Origin: Iamia majanohamensis
GTDB taxonomy: Bacteria; Actinomycetota; Acidimicrobiia; Acidimicrobiales; Iamiaceae
Length of the DNA stretch: 64,000 nt
NCBI RefSeq assembly: GCF_028532485.1
Contig: NZ_CP116942.1
Location: forward strand, 2,790,001 to 2,854,000
Direction: 5' to 3'
Shown here one piece after another: positions 40,930 through 50,115 of this stretch (position 1 is its first letter; every line of letters starts with the position of its first letter). Position numbers and translations under genes: made by a program. The notes under the pieces are model-generated. The model saw nothing but the letters and a program-made list of their open reading frames with translations, was not told where the DNA came from and did no database searches.

Positions 40930-42177
40930 TCACAAGATCATGCCTGCGCCGACGGTGTGGTTGGTCGACTCGTCGACGAGGATGAAGCTCCCCGTGGTGC
41001 GGTTGCGGCGGTACTCGTCGCAGAAGAGCGGCAGCGTGGTCCGCAGGGTGACCCGCCCGATCTCGTTGAGGGCGAGGGACTGGACGGCCTCGTCGCGGTG
41101 CAGGGTGTTGACGTCGAGGCGGTACTGGAGGTCCTTCACCAGGGCCCGGGCCGAGCGGGTGGTGTGCTTGATCCCGAGCTTGGTGCGCGGCGACAGGGTG
41201 GACGACTCGCTCATCCAGCAGACCATGGCCTCCAGGTCCTGGCTGGCGCGGGGCTGGTTGTGGGGCCGGCAGATCATGTCGCCCCGCGACACGTCGACGT
41301 CGTCGGTGAGGGTGATCGTCACCGACATGGGGGCGAAGGCCTCCTCGACGGGGCCGTCGGCGGTGTCGATCGAGGCCACGTGGGACGTGAACCCCGACGG
41401 CAGCACCAGCACCTCGTCGCCCGGCTTGAAGGTGCCCCCGGCGACGGTGCCGGCGTAGCCCCGGTAGTCGGGCATGTCGCTGCTGTAGGGGCGCAGGACG
41501 TACTGCACCGGGAAGCGGGCGTCGATCAGGTTCCGGTCGCTGGCGATGTGCAGCTGCTCCATGTGGTGCAGCAGCGACGTGCCGTCGTACCAGGGCATGT
41601 TCTCGCTGCGGCTCACCACGTTGTCGCCCTGCAGGGCGGAGATGGGGATCGTGGTGAGGTCGGCCACGTCGAGCTTGGCCGCGAAGTCGCGGAACTCGGC
41701 CGCGATCTCGTCGAAGCGCTCCTGGGACCAGTCGACCAGGTCCATCTTGTTGACGCAGAGGACGATGTGGGGGATCTGCAGCAGCGACGACAGGAAGGCG
41801 TGGCGCCGGGACTGCTCGACGATGCCGTTGCGGGCGTCGACCAGGACGAGGGCCAGGTTCGCCGTCGAGGCGCCCGTGACCATGTTGCGCGTGTACTGGA
41901 TGTGGCCCGGGGTGTCGGCGATGATGAACTTCCGCCGGGGGGTGGCGAAGTAGCGGTAGGCCACGTCGATGGTGATGCCCTGCTCCCGCTCGGCCCGGAG
42001 GCCGTCGGTGAGCAGGGCGAGGTTGGTGTACTCCGCCCCCATGCGGACGCTGGTCTCCTCGACCGACTCGAGCTGGTCCTCGAAGATCGCCTTGGAGTCG
42101 TAGAGGAGGCGCCCGATCAGGGTCGACTTGCCGTCGTCGACGGACCCTGCCGTCGCCAGTCGCAGCAGCTCGCTCAT
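40930..42177 (-). CDS. cysN: Sulfate adenylyltransferase subunit 1
   Basis: CysN is the GTPase subunit that drives ATP sulfurylase. The 415-residue protein has AGSVDDGKSTLIGRLLYDSK (P-loop), REQGITIDVAYRYF (switch), IADTPGHIQYTRNMVTGAS, CVNKMDLVDW and EF-Tu-like beta-barrel domains at the C-terminus. It is a stand-alone CysN without fused CysC. Its ATG overlaps the cysD stop by one base (TGATG), giving coupled synthesis. Confidence 0.97.
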   Translation of the reverse strand: MSELLRLATAGSVDDGKSTLIGRLLYDSKAIFEDQLESVEETSVRMGAEYTNLALLTDGLRAEREQGITIDVAYRYFATPRRKFIIADTPGHIQYTRNMVTGASTANLALVLVDARNGIVEQSRRHAFLSSLLQIPHIVLCVNKMDLVDWSQERFDEIAAEFRDFAAKLDVADLTTIPISALQGDNVVSRSENMPWYDGTSLLHHMEQLHIASDRNLIDARFPVQYVLRPYSSDMPDYRGYAGTVAGGTFKPGDEVLVLPSGFTSHVASIDTADGPVEEAFAPMSVTITLTDDVDVSRGDMICRPHNQPRASQDLEAMVCWMSESSTLSPRTKLGIKHTTRSARALVKDLQYRLDVNTLHRDEAVQSLALNEIGRVTLRTTLPLFCDEYRRNRTTGSFILVDESTNHTVGAGMIL

Positions 42178-43100
42178 CAGAAGTAGCCCTCCCGCTTGCG
42201 GTCCTCCATGCCGGCCTCGCTGATGCGGTCGTCGGCCCGGGTGGCGCCCCGCTCGGTGAGCCGGGTGGCGGCCACCTCGTCGACGATCTGGTCGAGGTCC
42301 GAGGCGGTCGACTCGACCGCGCCCGTGCCGGTGGCGTCGCCGATGGTGCGGAAGCGGACCGTGCGGGTCTCGACCTCCTCGTCGTCGCCGAGGGTGAGGT
42401 GCTGGGTGACGCCGATCCACATGCCGTCGCGACGCACGACCTCGCGCTGGTGGGCGAAGTACAGCGGCGCGATGCGCACGTCGTCGGCCCGGATGTACTC
42501 CCAGATGTCGAGCTCGGTCCAGTTGCTCAGCGGGAACACCCGGAGGTGCTCACCCCGGTGGTGGCGGGCGTTGTAGAGGCTCCAGAGCTCGGGGCGCTGG
42601 TTCTTGGGGTCCCACTGGCCGAACTCGTCGCGGAAGCTGAACACCCGCTCCTTGGCCCGGGCCTTCTCCTCGTCGCGCCGGGCGCCCCCGAAGACGGCGT
42701 CGAAGCCGTTCTCCTCGATGGCCTCGAGCAGCACCGGGGTCTGGATGCGGTTGCGGGTGGCCCCGTTCCCCGACGCCTCGGTCACCTTGCCGGCGGCGAT
42801 GGCATCGGGGACCGAGGCCACCACCAGGCGGAGGTCGGCGCGCTCGACCTCCTCGTCGCGGAAGGCGATGACCTCGTCGTAGTTGTGGCCGGTGTCGATG
42901 TGCATCACCGGGAAGGGGAGCTTGCAGGGCCAGAACGCCTTGCGGGCCACGTGGAGCATGACCGAGGAGTCCTTGCCGCCGCTGAACAGCATCACCGGCC
43001 GCTCGAACTCGGCAGCGACCTCCCGGACGATGTGGATGGCCTCGGCCTCGAGGGCCCGCAGGTGGCTCAGCCGGTACGGCGCGTCGGTGCGGGTGGACAC
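42177..43100 (-). CDS. cysD: Sulfate adenylyltransferase subunit 2
   Basis: CysD is the catalytic subunit that forms APS from ATP and sulfate. The 307-residue protein has the PP-loop PVMLFSGGKDSSVMLH, FPVMHIDTGHNYDEVIAFRD, FGGARRDEEKARAKERVFSF and the end DRISEAGMEDRKREGYF. The GTG start has TACGCT 8 bases upstream, which makes cysD the first gene of cysD-cysN-(cysC). Confidence 0.98.
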   Translation of the reverse strand: MSTRTDAPYRLSHLRALEAEAIHIVREVAAEFERPVMLFSGGKDSSVMLHVARKAFWPCKLPFPVMHIDTGHNYDEVIAFRDEEVERADLRLVVASVPDAIAAGKVTEASGNGATRNRIQTPVLLEAIEENGFDAVFGGARRDEEKARAKERVFSFRDEFGQWDPKNQRPELWSLYNARHHRGEHLRVFPLSNWTELDIWEYIRADDVRIAPLYFAHQREVVRRDGMWIGVTQHLTLGDDEEVETRTVRFRTIGDATGTGAVESTASDLDQIVDEVAATRLTERGATRADDRISEAGMEDRKREGYF

Positions 43101-43108
43101 GACGGGCG

Positions 43109-43114
43109 AGCGTA
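43109..43114 (-). promoter_or_regulatory. Leaderless -10 hexamer of cysD
   Basis: TACGCT on the minus strand, 8 bases before the GTG. Confidence 0.55.
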
Positions 43115-43225
43115 GTGGCCGCCGCCGCCGATCCTTGACCCGATGGGTCGGGATTCGCCGCGCCGCGGTGCCGACCGGCTCGGGTGCCGGGGGTGTCGGT
43201 GGCCCGGGCCCGACCCGTCGGGGAC

Positions 43226-43231
43226 CAGACT
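43226..43231 (+). promoter_or_regulatory. Leaderless -10-like hexamer of cysQ
   Basis: CAGACT, 6 bases before the ATG. The same hexamer and spacing precede the AarF-like gene. Confidence 0.4.
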
Positions 43232-43237
43232 GGCCCG

Positions 43238-44011
43238 ATGCCCGACCCCGCCCCCGGTCCCTCCACCCCGGTCTCCGCCGCCGACCACGAGCTGGCCGCG
43301 GCCCTGGCCACCGAGGCCGGAGAGATGCTCGTCGCCCTGCGCGCCGAGCTGGCGGGGAGCGGCCCGGCGACCCTCAAGCGCGAGGGCGACCGCCGCAGCC
43401 ACGAGCTGCTCATGGCCCGGGTGGCCACCGAGGCCCCCGGCGACGGCGTCCTCTCCGAGGAGGGCATCGACGGCGCCGCCCGCCTGGGCGCGGCCCGCAC
43501 GTGGATCATCGACCCCCTCGACGGCACCCGCGAGTACAGCGAGCCGCCCCGGGAGGACTGGGCCGTCCACGTGGCCCTCGTGGTGGACGGCGCACCGGTG
43601 GCCGGGGCCGTGGCGCTGCCCGCCCAGGGCGTCACCCTGTCGACCGCGACCCCTTCGCCCTGGCCGTCGGCGGTGCCCGACCCGCCGCGGGTGATCGTGA
43701 GCCGCAGCCGCCCGCCGGCGGTGGCCCTGGCCGTGGCCGACGCGCTCGGCGCCCGCCTGGTGGAGATGGGCTCGGCCGGGGCCAAGGTCGCCGCCGTGGT
43801 CCGGGGCGAGGCCGACGTCTACGCCCACGCCGGGGGCCAGTACGAGTGGGACAGCTGCGCCCCCGTGGCCGTGGCCCAGGCCGCCGGGTTCCACTGCTCG
43901 CGCATCGACGGCAGCCCGCTCGTCTACAACCGCCCCGACCCGTGGCTCCCCGACCTCCTCGTCTGCCACCCCGACCTCACCGACCAGGTCCTCCACGTCA
44001 CCGGCAGGTAG
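43238..44011 (+). CDS. cysQ: 3'(2'),5'-bisphosphate nucleotidase CysQ (inositol monophosphatase family)
   Basis: This 257-residue Mg2+-dependent phosphatase has VLSEEGIDGAARLG (metal-binding Glu-Glu), TWIIDPLDGTREYSEP (the DPxDGT motif) and QYEWDSCAPVAVAQAAGFHC (the WDxxA motif). The DGTREYSE form and the position next to cysDNC favour CysQ, which removes the 3' phosphate of PAP or PAPS and so balances sulfate activation. A general inositol monophosphatase activity is the alternative. Confidence 0.85.
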   Translation: MPDPAPGPSTPVSAADHELAAALATEAGEMLVALRAELAGSGPATLKREGDRRSHELLMARVATEAPGDGVLSEEGIDGAARLGAARTWIIDPLDGTREYSEPPREDWAVHVALVVDGAPVAGAVALPAQGVTLSTATPSPWPSAVPDPPRVIVSRSRPPAVALAVADALGARLVEMGSAGAKVAAVVRGEADVYAHAGGQYEWDSCAPVAVAQAAGFHCSRIDGSPLVYNRPDPWLPDLLVCHPDLTDQVLHVTGR

Positions 44012-44077
44012 GCCCACCCAGGAGGGCCGTGCTCCTCGAGGTGAGGATCCCGAAGCGGTCCCATCCACCGTCCGCCT

Positions 44078-44227
44078 GGTGGCCGGCTCTGCCGCTGGGG
44101 GGTGCGGGGGGTCTCCCCCCGCAGAGGCAGGGGGCTGCGAGGGACGAGCCGCCCCCTGCCGGGATCCCTCGGCGCGAGCGCAGCGAGCCCCCTCAGCTCG
44201 AGGGAACGGAGCGCAGCGAGTGACCTC
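44078..44227 (-). repeat. Structured intergenic repeat, copy B (after the SpoIIE-type gene)
   Basis: This 150-base copy matches copy A end to end. Its hairpins are TGCGGGGGG/CCCCCCGCA (44103-44123), GGCAGGGG/CCCCTGCC (44126-44160) and TCGAGG/CCTCGA (44198-44229). Like copy A it starts within ~10 bases of the stop of a minus-strand gene. Its other side faces the convergent cysQ. Confidence 0.82.
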
Positions 44228-44236
44228 GAAACCCCG

Positions 44237-46948
44237 CTACATGTCCTCGATGGAGGGGACGCGGATGGTGACGACGGCGACGTCGTCGGAGGGGAGGTCG
44301 GGGTCGCGGAAGGCGTCGACGGCGTCGACGACCCGCTCGGCCACGGCGTCGGCCGAGTGGAGGCGGTGGGCCCCGTCCAGTGCGTCCATCAGTCCGCCCT
44401 CGCCGAACTGGGTGGCGCCGTCGCGGGCCTCGGTGACGCCGTCGGTGTAGAGGACGAGGGCGTCGCCGGGGCCGAGGTGGAGGCTGACCTCCTGGAACTC
44501 GGGATCGGGCAGGACGCCGAGCAGCGTGCCGGTGGCGTCGACCCGCTCGATGGTGCCGTCGGCCCGCACCAGCATGGGCCGGGGGTGGCCCCCGCAGGCG
44601 ACGCAGAGGTCGGCCTCGCCCCGCCCCGGCTCGAGCGTGACCAGGGCTGCGGTGGCGAACCGGGTGTCGTCGATCTGGTCCATGATGGCGTCGTTGGTGG
44701 CGGCCAGGACGGCCGCCGGACCGCCCTCGTCGCCCGGCGGCGACGGGGCGATGGCGCGCAGCGTGTGGCGGAACAGCCCGGTCACCGCAGCGGCCGCCGG
44801 CCCCTTGCCGCACACGTCGCCCAGCACGATCGTCCAGCCCGACGGCACCTCGAAGACGTCGTAGAAGTCGCCGCCGATCTCGATGCCGGCCTCGGCCACG
44901 CGGTACTTGGCCCCCAGGTCGATGCCGGGGATCTCGGGCAGGGCCGGGGGCAGCAGGGTCTGCTGGAGGGCCCGGGCGACCTCCGAGCGCGAGTCGAAGA
45001 GCATCGCGGTGTCGATGGCGTTGGCGGCCCGGCTGGCGATGTTCTCGAGCAGGGCCTGGTCGTCGCTCTCGTAGGACCGCGGGCCGGTGGTGACCAGCGA
45101 GATCCCGCCCAGCACCCGACCCCGGGCGACCAGCGGGGCGACCAGGGCGGACCGGGGCGACAGGTCGCGCAGGGTGGCGAGGTGGTCCTCGTCGCCCTCG
45201 GCCGCGGCGACCAGGTCGGCGTCGGTGATGTCCTCGACCCGCTCGGAACGTCCCGTGCGCATGGCGCGCCGCACGCTCCAGATGCCGTCGCCCCCCTCGC
45301 GGCGGCGGAAGGAGCGGACCTTGCGCACCAGGTCCTCCCGGGTGGGGTCGATGTGGACCAGGGCGGCCTCCCGCATGCCGCCGTCGTCGTCGAGGGCGTC
45401 GAGGATGACGAAGTCGGCCACCCGGGGGACGAGCAGGGTCGCCAGGTCGTCGTAGACGGCCTGGGGGTCGAGGGTGGTGGCCAGCGTGGCGCTGACCTCG
45501 GCCAGCAGGGCGAGGCGCTCGCGCGACCCCTCCGCCGCCAGGCGGGCCTGGTGCTCGCGCTCGAGCAGCTTGAGCTTGACGTCCTCCATGATGTGGCGCT
45601 CGGTGACGTCGGAGGCCACGCCGATCATGCGGAGGGGCACGCCGTCGCGGGTGGCGACGACCCGACCGTGGGTCTCGATCCAGCGCTCGTCGCCGTCGGG
45701 CCGGGTGATGCGGACCTCGTCGTGGTGGTCCCGCCCCGAGCGGGCCGAGTCGGCCATGCGGCGGCCGACCTGCTCCCGCTCGTCCTCGGGGACGAGGGCG
45801 AGGAAGTCGTCTCCGGTGCCGCCGAACGAACCCGGCTCGAGCCCGGCGATCTCCTCCATCCCGGTCGACCACACGACCCGGCCGGTGACCAGGTCCCAGT
45901 CCCACGTGCCCAGCCCACCGGCGGCGAGGGACAGGTCGAGGCGGGTCACGCTCTCGCGCTGGCGCCGGGAGGCGAGGGTCTCGTCGGTGTGCTCGACGAA
46001 CATCAGCCCGGTGCCGAGCAGCCCCTCCTCGCCGCGGCGGATGGGGAAGGCCCGGGCCTGCCAGTAGCGCCGGCGCCCCACCTCGCCGAGGCGGAGCTCG
46101 ACCGGGCCCTGGGCCTCGCCGGTGAGGCGCACCTTCTCGAGGAGCGGTGCGACCTCGGGCGCCACCGCCGGCACCAGCTCCTCCAGGCGGGGGGTGGCCA
46201 GTTCGCCCGCCGGCGGCGGGGGGTCGGCCGACCCGGCCATGGCCCGCAGGGCCTCGTTGTGGTGCAGCACCCGACCGTCGGGGTCGACGACCGCGCTGGC
46301 CACGGGGGCGTGGGCGAGGAGGGTGTCGAGCACGGCGCGGACCCGGAGGCGCTCGCCGGTGGCCGCCTCCGCCTCCCGGGCGAGGCGGGCCGTCTCCACG
46401 AGCAGGGCGCACTCGGCGGCCAGGCTCTCGAGCGCGGTGACCTCCTCGGGGGTGAAGTGGTCGTGGTCGGCCGCCATGAGGGCGAGGACGCCGAGGGCCC
46501 GGTCGCGGGCCACCAGCGGCAGGAGGACGCCGGCGCCGAACCCGAGCCGGGTCCAGAGCGCCAGCACCTCCTCCGACGGCGCCAGGGCGGCGAGCTCCTC
46601 GGACGAGCGCCGGCGGATCACCGCGGCCCGGGTGCGGAGGGGCTCGGTGAGGTCCGGGGCCAGGGCGGGGTCGACGCTGATCGCCTCGCGGAGCCGGTCG
46701 ATCGCAGGCCGACGGGAGGGGTCGCGGTGGTGGGCGGCGACCCGGCGGAGGCGTCCGTCGGGCTGGACCAGGTGGATGGTCCCCCACTCGGCGAAGGACT
46801 CCACCACCAGCTCCAGGAGGCGCTGGGTGGAGGCGTCGGAGCCCGCTTCGGCGGCGAACTCGGTGGCCACCCGGGCGGCCCGAGCCGACGGGTCGACGTC
46901 GTCGGTCGAGGTCGCCGCCTCGCCCTGCACGTCGGACCCAGGACCCAC
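44237..46948 (-). CDS. SpoIIE-type serine phosphatase with GAF and PAS sensor domains
   Basis: The 903-residue signalling protein has in order a GAF-like domain (~40-180), a PAS region (~200-320), a PAS-PAC pair (~335-455; GLGTWDWDLVTGRVVWSTGM, RWIETHGRVVATRDG), a short coiled coil, a second GAF (~480-640) and a C-terminal PP2C/SpoIIE phosphatase (~665-890). The phosphatase part has GIEIGGDFYDVFEVPSGW, IVLGDVCGKGPAAA, YTDGVTEARD and SDDVAVVTIRV. It probably dephosphorylates an anti-sigma-antagonist. No partner is adjacent. No transmembrane segment is seen, so it is cytosolic. Confidence 0.93.
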   Translation of the reverse strand: MGPGSDVQGEAATSTDDVDPSARAARVATEFAAEAGSDASTQRLLELVVESFAEWGTIHLVQPDGRLRRVAAHHRDPSRRPAIDRLREAISVDPALAPDLTEPLRTRAAVIRRRSSEELAALAPSEEVLALWTRLGFGAGVLLPLVARDRALGVLALMAADHDHFTPEEVTALESLAAECALLVETARLAREAEAATGERLRVRAVLDTLLAHAPVASAVVDPDGRVLHHNEALRAMAGSADPPPPAGELATPRLEELVPAVAPEVAPLLEKVRLTGEAQGPVELRLGEVGRRRYWQARAFPIRRGEEGLLGTGLMFVEHTDETLASRRQRESVTRLDLSLAAGGLGTWDWDLVTGRVVWSTGMEEIAGLEPGSFGGTGDDFLALVPEDEREQVGRRMADSARSGRDHHDEVRITRPDGDERWIETHGRVVATRDGVPLRMIGVASDVTERHIMEDVKLKLLEREHQARLAAEGSRERLALLAEVSATLATTLDPQAVYDDLATLLVPRVADFVILDALDDDGGMREAALVHIDPTREDLVRKVRSFRRREGGDGIWSVRRAMRTGRSERVEDITDADLVAAAEGDEDHLATLRDLSPRSALVAPLVARGRVLGGISLVTTGPRSYESDDQALLENIASRAANAIDTAMLFDSRSEVARALQQTLLPPALPEIPGIDLGAKYRVAEAGIEIGGDFYDVFEVPSGWTIVLGDVCGKGPAAAAVTGLFRHTLRAIAPSPPGDEGGPAAVLAATNDAIMDQIDDTRFATAALVTLEPGRGEADLCVACGGHPRPMLVRADGTIERVDATGTLLGVLPDPEFQEVSLHLGPGDALVLYTDGVTEARDGATQFGEGGLMDALDGAHRLHSADAVAERVVDAVDAFRDPDLPSDDVAVVTIRVPSIEDM

Positions 46949-47130
46949 GGGGGGACCCTAGGCGCGCCGAAGGCCCGACGGGCATCGAGAGACCGCAGAT
47001 GGCGCGAGATCCCCCCTCGTTCGCTTCGACGGCCCGCGGCCGTCCGACCACTCACCGCACGCAACCTCCGTCGCGCCGCTCCGCACGGTGGCGGGCGGGC
47101 GCCGAGGCGACAGCGAGCGGGGCGTGCGGC

Positions 47131-47136
47131 CAGACT
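47131..47136 (+). promoter_or_regulatory. Leaderless -10-like hexamer of the AarF-like gene
   Basis: CAGACT, 6 bases before the GTG at 47143; it supports this start over one 144 bases upstream. Confidence 0.4.
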
Positions 47137-47142
47137 CCCCCG

Positions 47143-48792
47143 GTGGCGCCCCCCACCTCCCCCGACCTGGCCCTCGGCACCTTCACCGCCTCCGGGCCCT
47201 GGGTGATCGACCCCGACGCCCTCCCCTGGCGGCGGGCGGTGGCCGAGGAGCGGGCCCGGCTCCAGCGGCGCCTGCCCGACCTCGTCCGGCCCCGGCGGCT
47301 GCCGCCCCTCGGCCGCCTGGCCCGGGTGCTGGGGCGCCTCGGGCCGCCCCTCGGCGCCTGGGCGATCGGCGCCCGCCGCCAGGGCGGCACCGCGTCGCGC
47401 GCCGACCTGGCCCGCCGCCTCCGGCTCGCGGCCGAGGCCCTCGGCCCCACCTACATCAAGCTGGGCCAGATCATCGCCTCGGGCGAGGGCCTCTTCCCCG
47501 CCGAGCTGGTCGCCGAGATGCGCGCCTGTCGCGACCAGGTCCCGCCCGAGACCTTCGCCGCCGTGCGCGCCGTGGTCGAGGAGGACCTGGGCCGTCCCCT
47601 CGAGGACGTCTTCGCCCGCTTCGACCGCCGGCCCCTCGCCGCCGCCTCCATCGCCCAGGTCCACGCCGCCGCCCTGCACCCCGAGACCCCCGACGGCGAG
47701 CCCGTCGAGGTCGTGGTCAAGGTCCAGCGCCCCGGCATCAAGGCCCTGGTCGAGGCCGACCTCCAGGTGATGGCCACCATCGCCCCGCTGCTCGTGGGGC
47801 GCATCCCGATCGCCGCCCTGGCCAACCCCCCGGCCCTCGTCGAGCTGTTCGGCGAGACCATCACCGAGGAGCTCGACTTCCGCCTCGAGGCCGACAACAT
47901 GCTCGACGTCGCCGCGGTCTACGCCCAGCTGGGCCGCAGCCCGTACGTCGTCCCCCGCCCGCACCCCACCCTGGTCACCCGTCGCGTCCTGGTCATGGAG
48001 CGTCTGTCGGGGTTCGCCTTCGAGGACGTGGCCGGCATGCGCGCCGCCGACATCGACACCACCGAGGTGGTCCGCTCGGGGATGATCGGCTTCCTCGAGG
48101 GGGCCATGCTCCACGGCATCTTCCACGGCGACCTCCACGCCGGGAACCTCTTCGTGCTCCCCGACGGCCGCACCGCCCTGCTCGACTTCGGCATCACCGG
48201 GCGCATGGGCGACGTCCGCCGACGGGCCTTCCTCCGGCTGCTCGTCAGCGCCACCATGAACGACCTGCGGGGCCAGCTGGCCGCCATCCGCGACCTCGGC
48301 GCTCTCCCGCCCGATGTCGACCTCGAGGGCGTGATCCGCGACCTCGACCTCGAGGGGCCGGTGGTCGACCCCACCAACCTCACGCCGGAGCAGCTCACCG
48401 GCGAGATCCAGAAGGTGGTGAAGGGCCTCATCGGCTACGGCGCCAAGCTCCCCAAGGAGCTGATGCTCTTCATCAAGAACCTCGTCTTCCTCGACGGGGC
48501 CATCGCCACCCTCGCCCCCGACCTCGACCTCTTCGCCGAGATCACTCACGTCGCCACCTACTTCGCCACCGAGCACGGCGCCCGCATCGCCGGCGAGGTC
48601 GGCGTCGACGAGGACTCCTGGAACCTCGACATGGGCTCGGTGCGCGCCCTCTACGGCGTCGAGGAGGGGACCCAGGCCCTCACCCACCGCGAGCTCCAGC
48701 AGCGACGGGAGGTCATCGCCCAGCGCTACGCCCAGCGCCAGCGGGGCGGCGTGCGTCGCCGGCTCCGGGCCCGGGTCCGTCGCCGGGGCTGA
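47143..48792 (+). CDS. AarF/UbiB (ABC1) family kinase-like protein
   Basis: This 549-residue protein has the UbiB signature [19 protein letters not shown], the Ala-rich loop [32 protein letters not shown], and the catalytic-type [12 protein letters not shown] and [13 protein letters not shown] segments. The family acts in quinone lipid biosynthesis or export, with ATPase rather than protein-kinase activity. The C-terminus is Arg-rich. It is divergent from the phosphatase and 25 bases ahead of nucS. Confidence 0.9.
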   Translation: MAPPTSPDLALGTFTASGPWVIDPDALPWRRAVAEERARLQRRLPDLVRPRRLPPLGRLARVLGRLGPPLGAWAIGARRQGGTASRADLARRLRLAAEALGPTYIKLGQIIASGEGLFPAELVAEMRACRDQVPPETFAAVRAVVEEDLGRPLEDVFARFDRRPLAAASIAQVHAAALHPETPDGEPVEVVVKVQRPGIKALVEADLQVMATIAPLLVGRIPIAALANPPALVELFGETITEELDFRLEADNMLDVAAVYAQLGRSPYVVPRPHPTLVTRRVLVMERLSGFAFEDVAGMRAADIDTTEVVRSGMIGFLEGAMLHGIFHGDLHAGNLFVLPDGRTALLDFGITGRMGDVRRRAFLRLLVSATMNDLRGQLAAIRDLGALPPDVDLEGVIRDLDLEGPVVDPTNLTPEQLTGEIQKVVKGLIGYGAKLPKELMLFIKNLVFLDGAIATLAPDLDLFAEITHVATYFATEHGARIAGEVGVDEDSWNLDMGSVRALYGVEEGTQALTHRELQQRREVIAQRYAQRQRGGVRRRLRARVRRRG

Positions 48793-48803
48793 GCGCCCGC
48801 CCC

Positions 48804-48809
48804 TACGCT
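48804..48809 (+). promoter_or_regulatory. Leaderless -10 hexamer of nucS
   Basis: TACGCT, 8 bases before the ATG, within the 25-base gap after the AarF-like gene. Confidence 0.5.
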
Positions 48810-48817
48810 CGCCCGCG

Positions 48818-49477
48818 ATGCGCCTGGTGATCGCCCGCTGCGAGGTCGACTACGCCGGTCGGCTCGACGCCCACCTCCCCCTCGCCACCCGCCTGATCAT
48901 GGTGAAGGCCGACGGGTGCGTGGCCGTGCACGCCGACGGCGGCGCCTACAAGCCCCTCAACTGGATGAACGCCCCCAACCGGCTCGTCGAGGAGGAGGAC
49001 CGCTGGGTGGTCACCAGCCCCAAGGGCGAGACCCTCACCATCCGCCTCCACGAGGTGCTCTCGGACACCGCGGTCGAGATGGGCGTCGACCCGGGGCTCC
49101 AGAAGGACGGCGTGGAGGCCCACCTCCAGGTGCTGTTGGCCGAGCGGCCCCACACCATGGAGGACGGGCTCCGGCTCATCCGCCGCGAGCACCTCACCGA
49201 CATCGGGCCCGTCGACCTGCTGTGCCACGGCGCCGACGGGGCCACGGTCGCCGTCGAGGTCAAGCGCCGGGGCGACATCGACGGCGTCGAGCAGCTCACC
49301 CGCTACGTCGAGTTCCTGCGGCGCGACGCCCGCCTGGGCGAGGTCCGGGGCTTGTTCGTGGCCCAGCAGGTGAAGCCCCAGGCCCGCGTCCTCGCCGCCG
49401 ACCGGGGCCTGGGCTGGGTCGAGGTCGACTACGACGAGCTCCGCGGCATCGAGTCCGACGTCCTGCGCCTGTTCTGA
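48818..49477 (+). CDS. nucS: Mismatch endonuclease NucS/EndoMS
   Basis: NucS cuts mismatched DNA and replaces MutS-MutL repair in actinobacteria. The 219-residue protein has the N-terminal dimerisation domain ([40 protein letters not shown]) and the C-terminal RecB-like nuclease with Asp in [12 protein letters not shown] and Glu-x-Lys in [24 protein letters not shown] ends the domain. The length and motifs are those of the family. Confidence 0.96.
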   Translation: MRLVIARCEVDYAGRLDAHLPLATRLIMVKADGCVAVHADGGAYKPLNWMNAPNRLVEEEDRWVVTSPKGETLTIRLHEVLSDTAVEMGVDPGLQKDGVEAHLQVLLAERPHTMEDGLRLIRREHLTDIGPVDLLCHGADGATVAVEVKRRGDIDGVEQLTRYVEFLRRDARLGEVRGLFVAQQVKPQARVLAADRGLGWVEVDYDELRGIESDVLRLF

Positions 49478-49568
49478 CCCGCCTCGACGATCGGGGTCTC
49501 CACGGCCGCCCGCCCACGTCGAGCGGCGGCCGGAGGCGTCGCCTGGCATTCGCCCCCGCGGCGCCGCG

Positions 49569-49874
49569 TCAGCAGCCGGTCGCGGCCTGCAGTGCCCGAC
49601 AGGCCTCAGCCATGCGCACCGGTGACAGCGCGGTCACCCTCCGCCGGAACGTGTCACGCGGGATCGTGTGGAGGTTGTCGAAGTTGACGACGCTCTCGGT
49701 CGGGACGCCATCGTCCGTCGTCAGCGCGAGCTCGGACACCAGCCCTCGCTGCGTCCGGGTGAGCGCGGCGACCACGACCGACCCGATCCGGTCTGCGACC
49801 GGGTCTCGCGTCAGCACGAGGACGGGCCGGTCACCGCCGGGCGTCGCCGCGAACCAGATCTCACCCCGCTGCAT
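49569..49874 (-). CDS. MazF/PemK-like mRNA interferase toxin
   Basis: The 101-residue protein begins MQRGEIWFAATPGGDRPVLV, the beta-barrel opening of MazF/PemK toxins. IGSVVVAALTRTQRGLVSEL, VPTESVVNFDNLHTIPRD and a final helix follow. The family cleaves RNA at short motifs. The start overlaps the end of the RHH antitoxin frame by 14 bases, the usual layout of a type II pair. Confidence 0.88.
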   Translation of the reverse strand: MQRGEIWFAATPGGDRPVLVLTRDPVADRIGSVVVAALTRTQRGLVSELALTTDDGVPTESVVNFDNLHTIPRDTFRRRVTALSPVRMAEACRALQAATGC

Positions 49875-50115
49875 CGGCCGCCCAGTCCGCCCAGTCCTCG
49901 GCGGGACCCCACTCGGCGATGTCGCCGAGTGACCGCTCGCCGTCGTCGAGGGGCGAGGCCACCCATCGGTCGACGTCGTCCTCGGACGCCAAGCGATCGA
50001 GATGGCGACGCAGCGCGTCCCGCAAGAGCTCGGAGCGATCGACACCGAGTGCCTCCGCCCAGCGCTGCGCCTCGTCTGCGTCGCGCTGGGCGACGCGGAA
50101 GCTGAGCATCGTCAT
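49861..50115 (-). CDS. Ribbon-helix-helix antitoxin (internal start)
   Basis: The 84-residue product MTMLSFRVAQRDADEAQRWA has an RHH-like N-terminus (beta strand TMLSFRV, then helices with VDRSELLRDALRRHL) and an acidic, Trp-rich C-terminus (IAEWGPAEDWADWAADAAG) suited to cover the toxin. Its ATG lies at the edge of an inverted repeat. The frame is open upstream into the methyltransferase, so it may also be made as the C-terminal part of a fusion. I think independent initiation here is more likely. Confidence 0.78.
   Translation of the reverse strand: MTMLSFRVAQRDADEAQRWAEALGVDRSELLRDALRRHLDRLASEDDVDRWVASPLDDGERSLGDIAEWGPAEDWADWAADAAG

Noticed and set aside
40522-44223. Plus-strand frames sharing [12 protein letters not shown] near 40.8 and 44.1 kb as a paralogous protein pair.
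   Set aside because: The shared peptide is only the translation of the structured DNA repeat. The remainder is antisense to cysN or cysD.
49861-50115. Treating the antitoxin only as part of the methyltransferase.
   Set aside because: The internal ATG, RHH fold, operator-like inverted repeat and toxin overlap support a separate antitoxin product, so both are listed.
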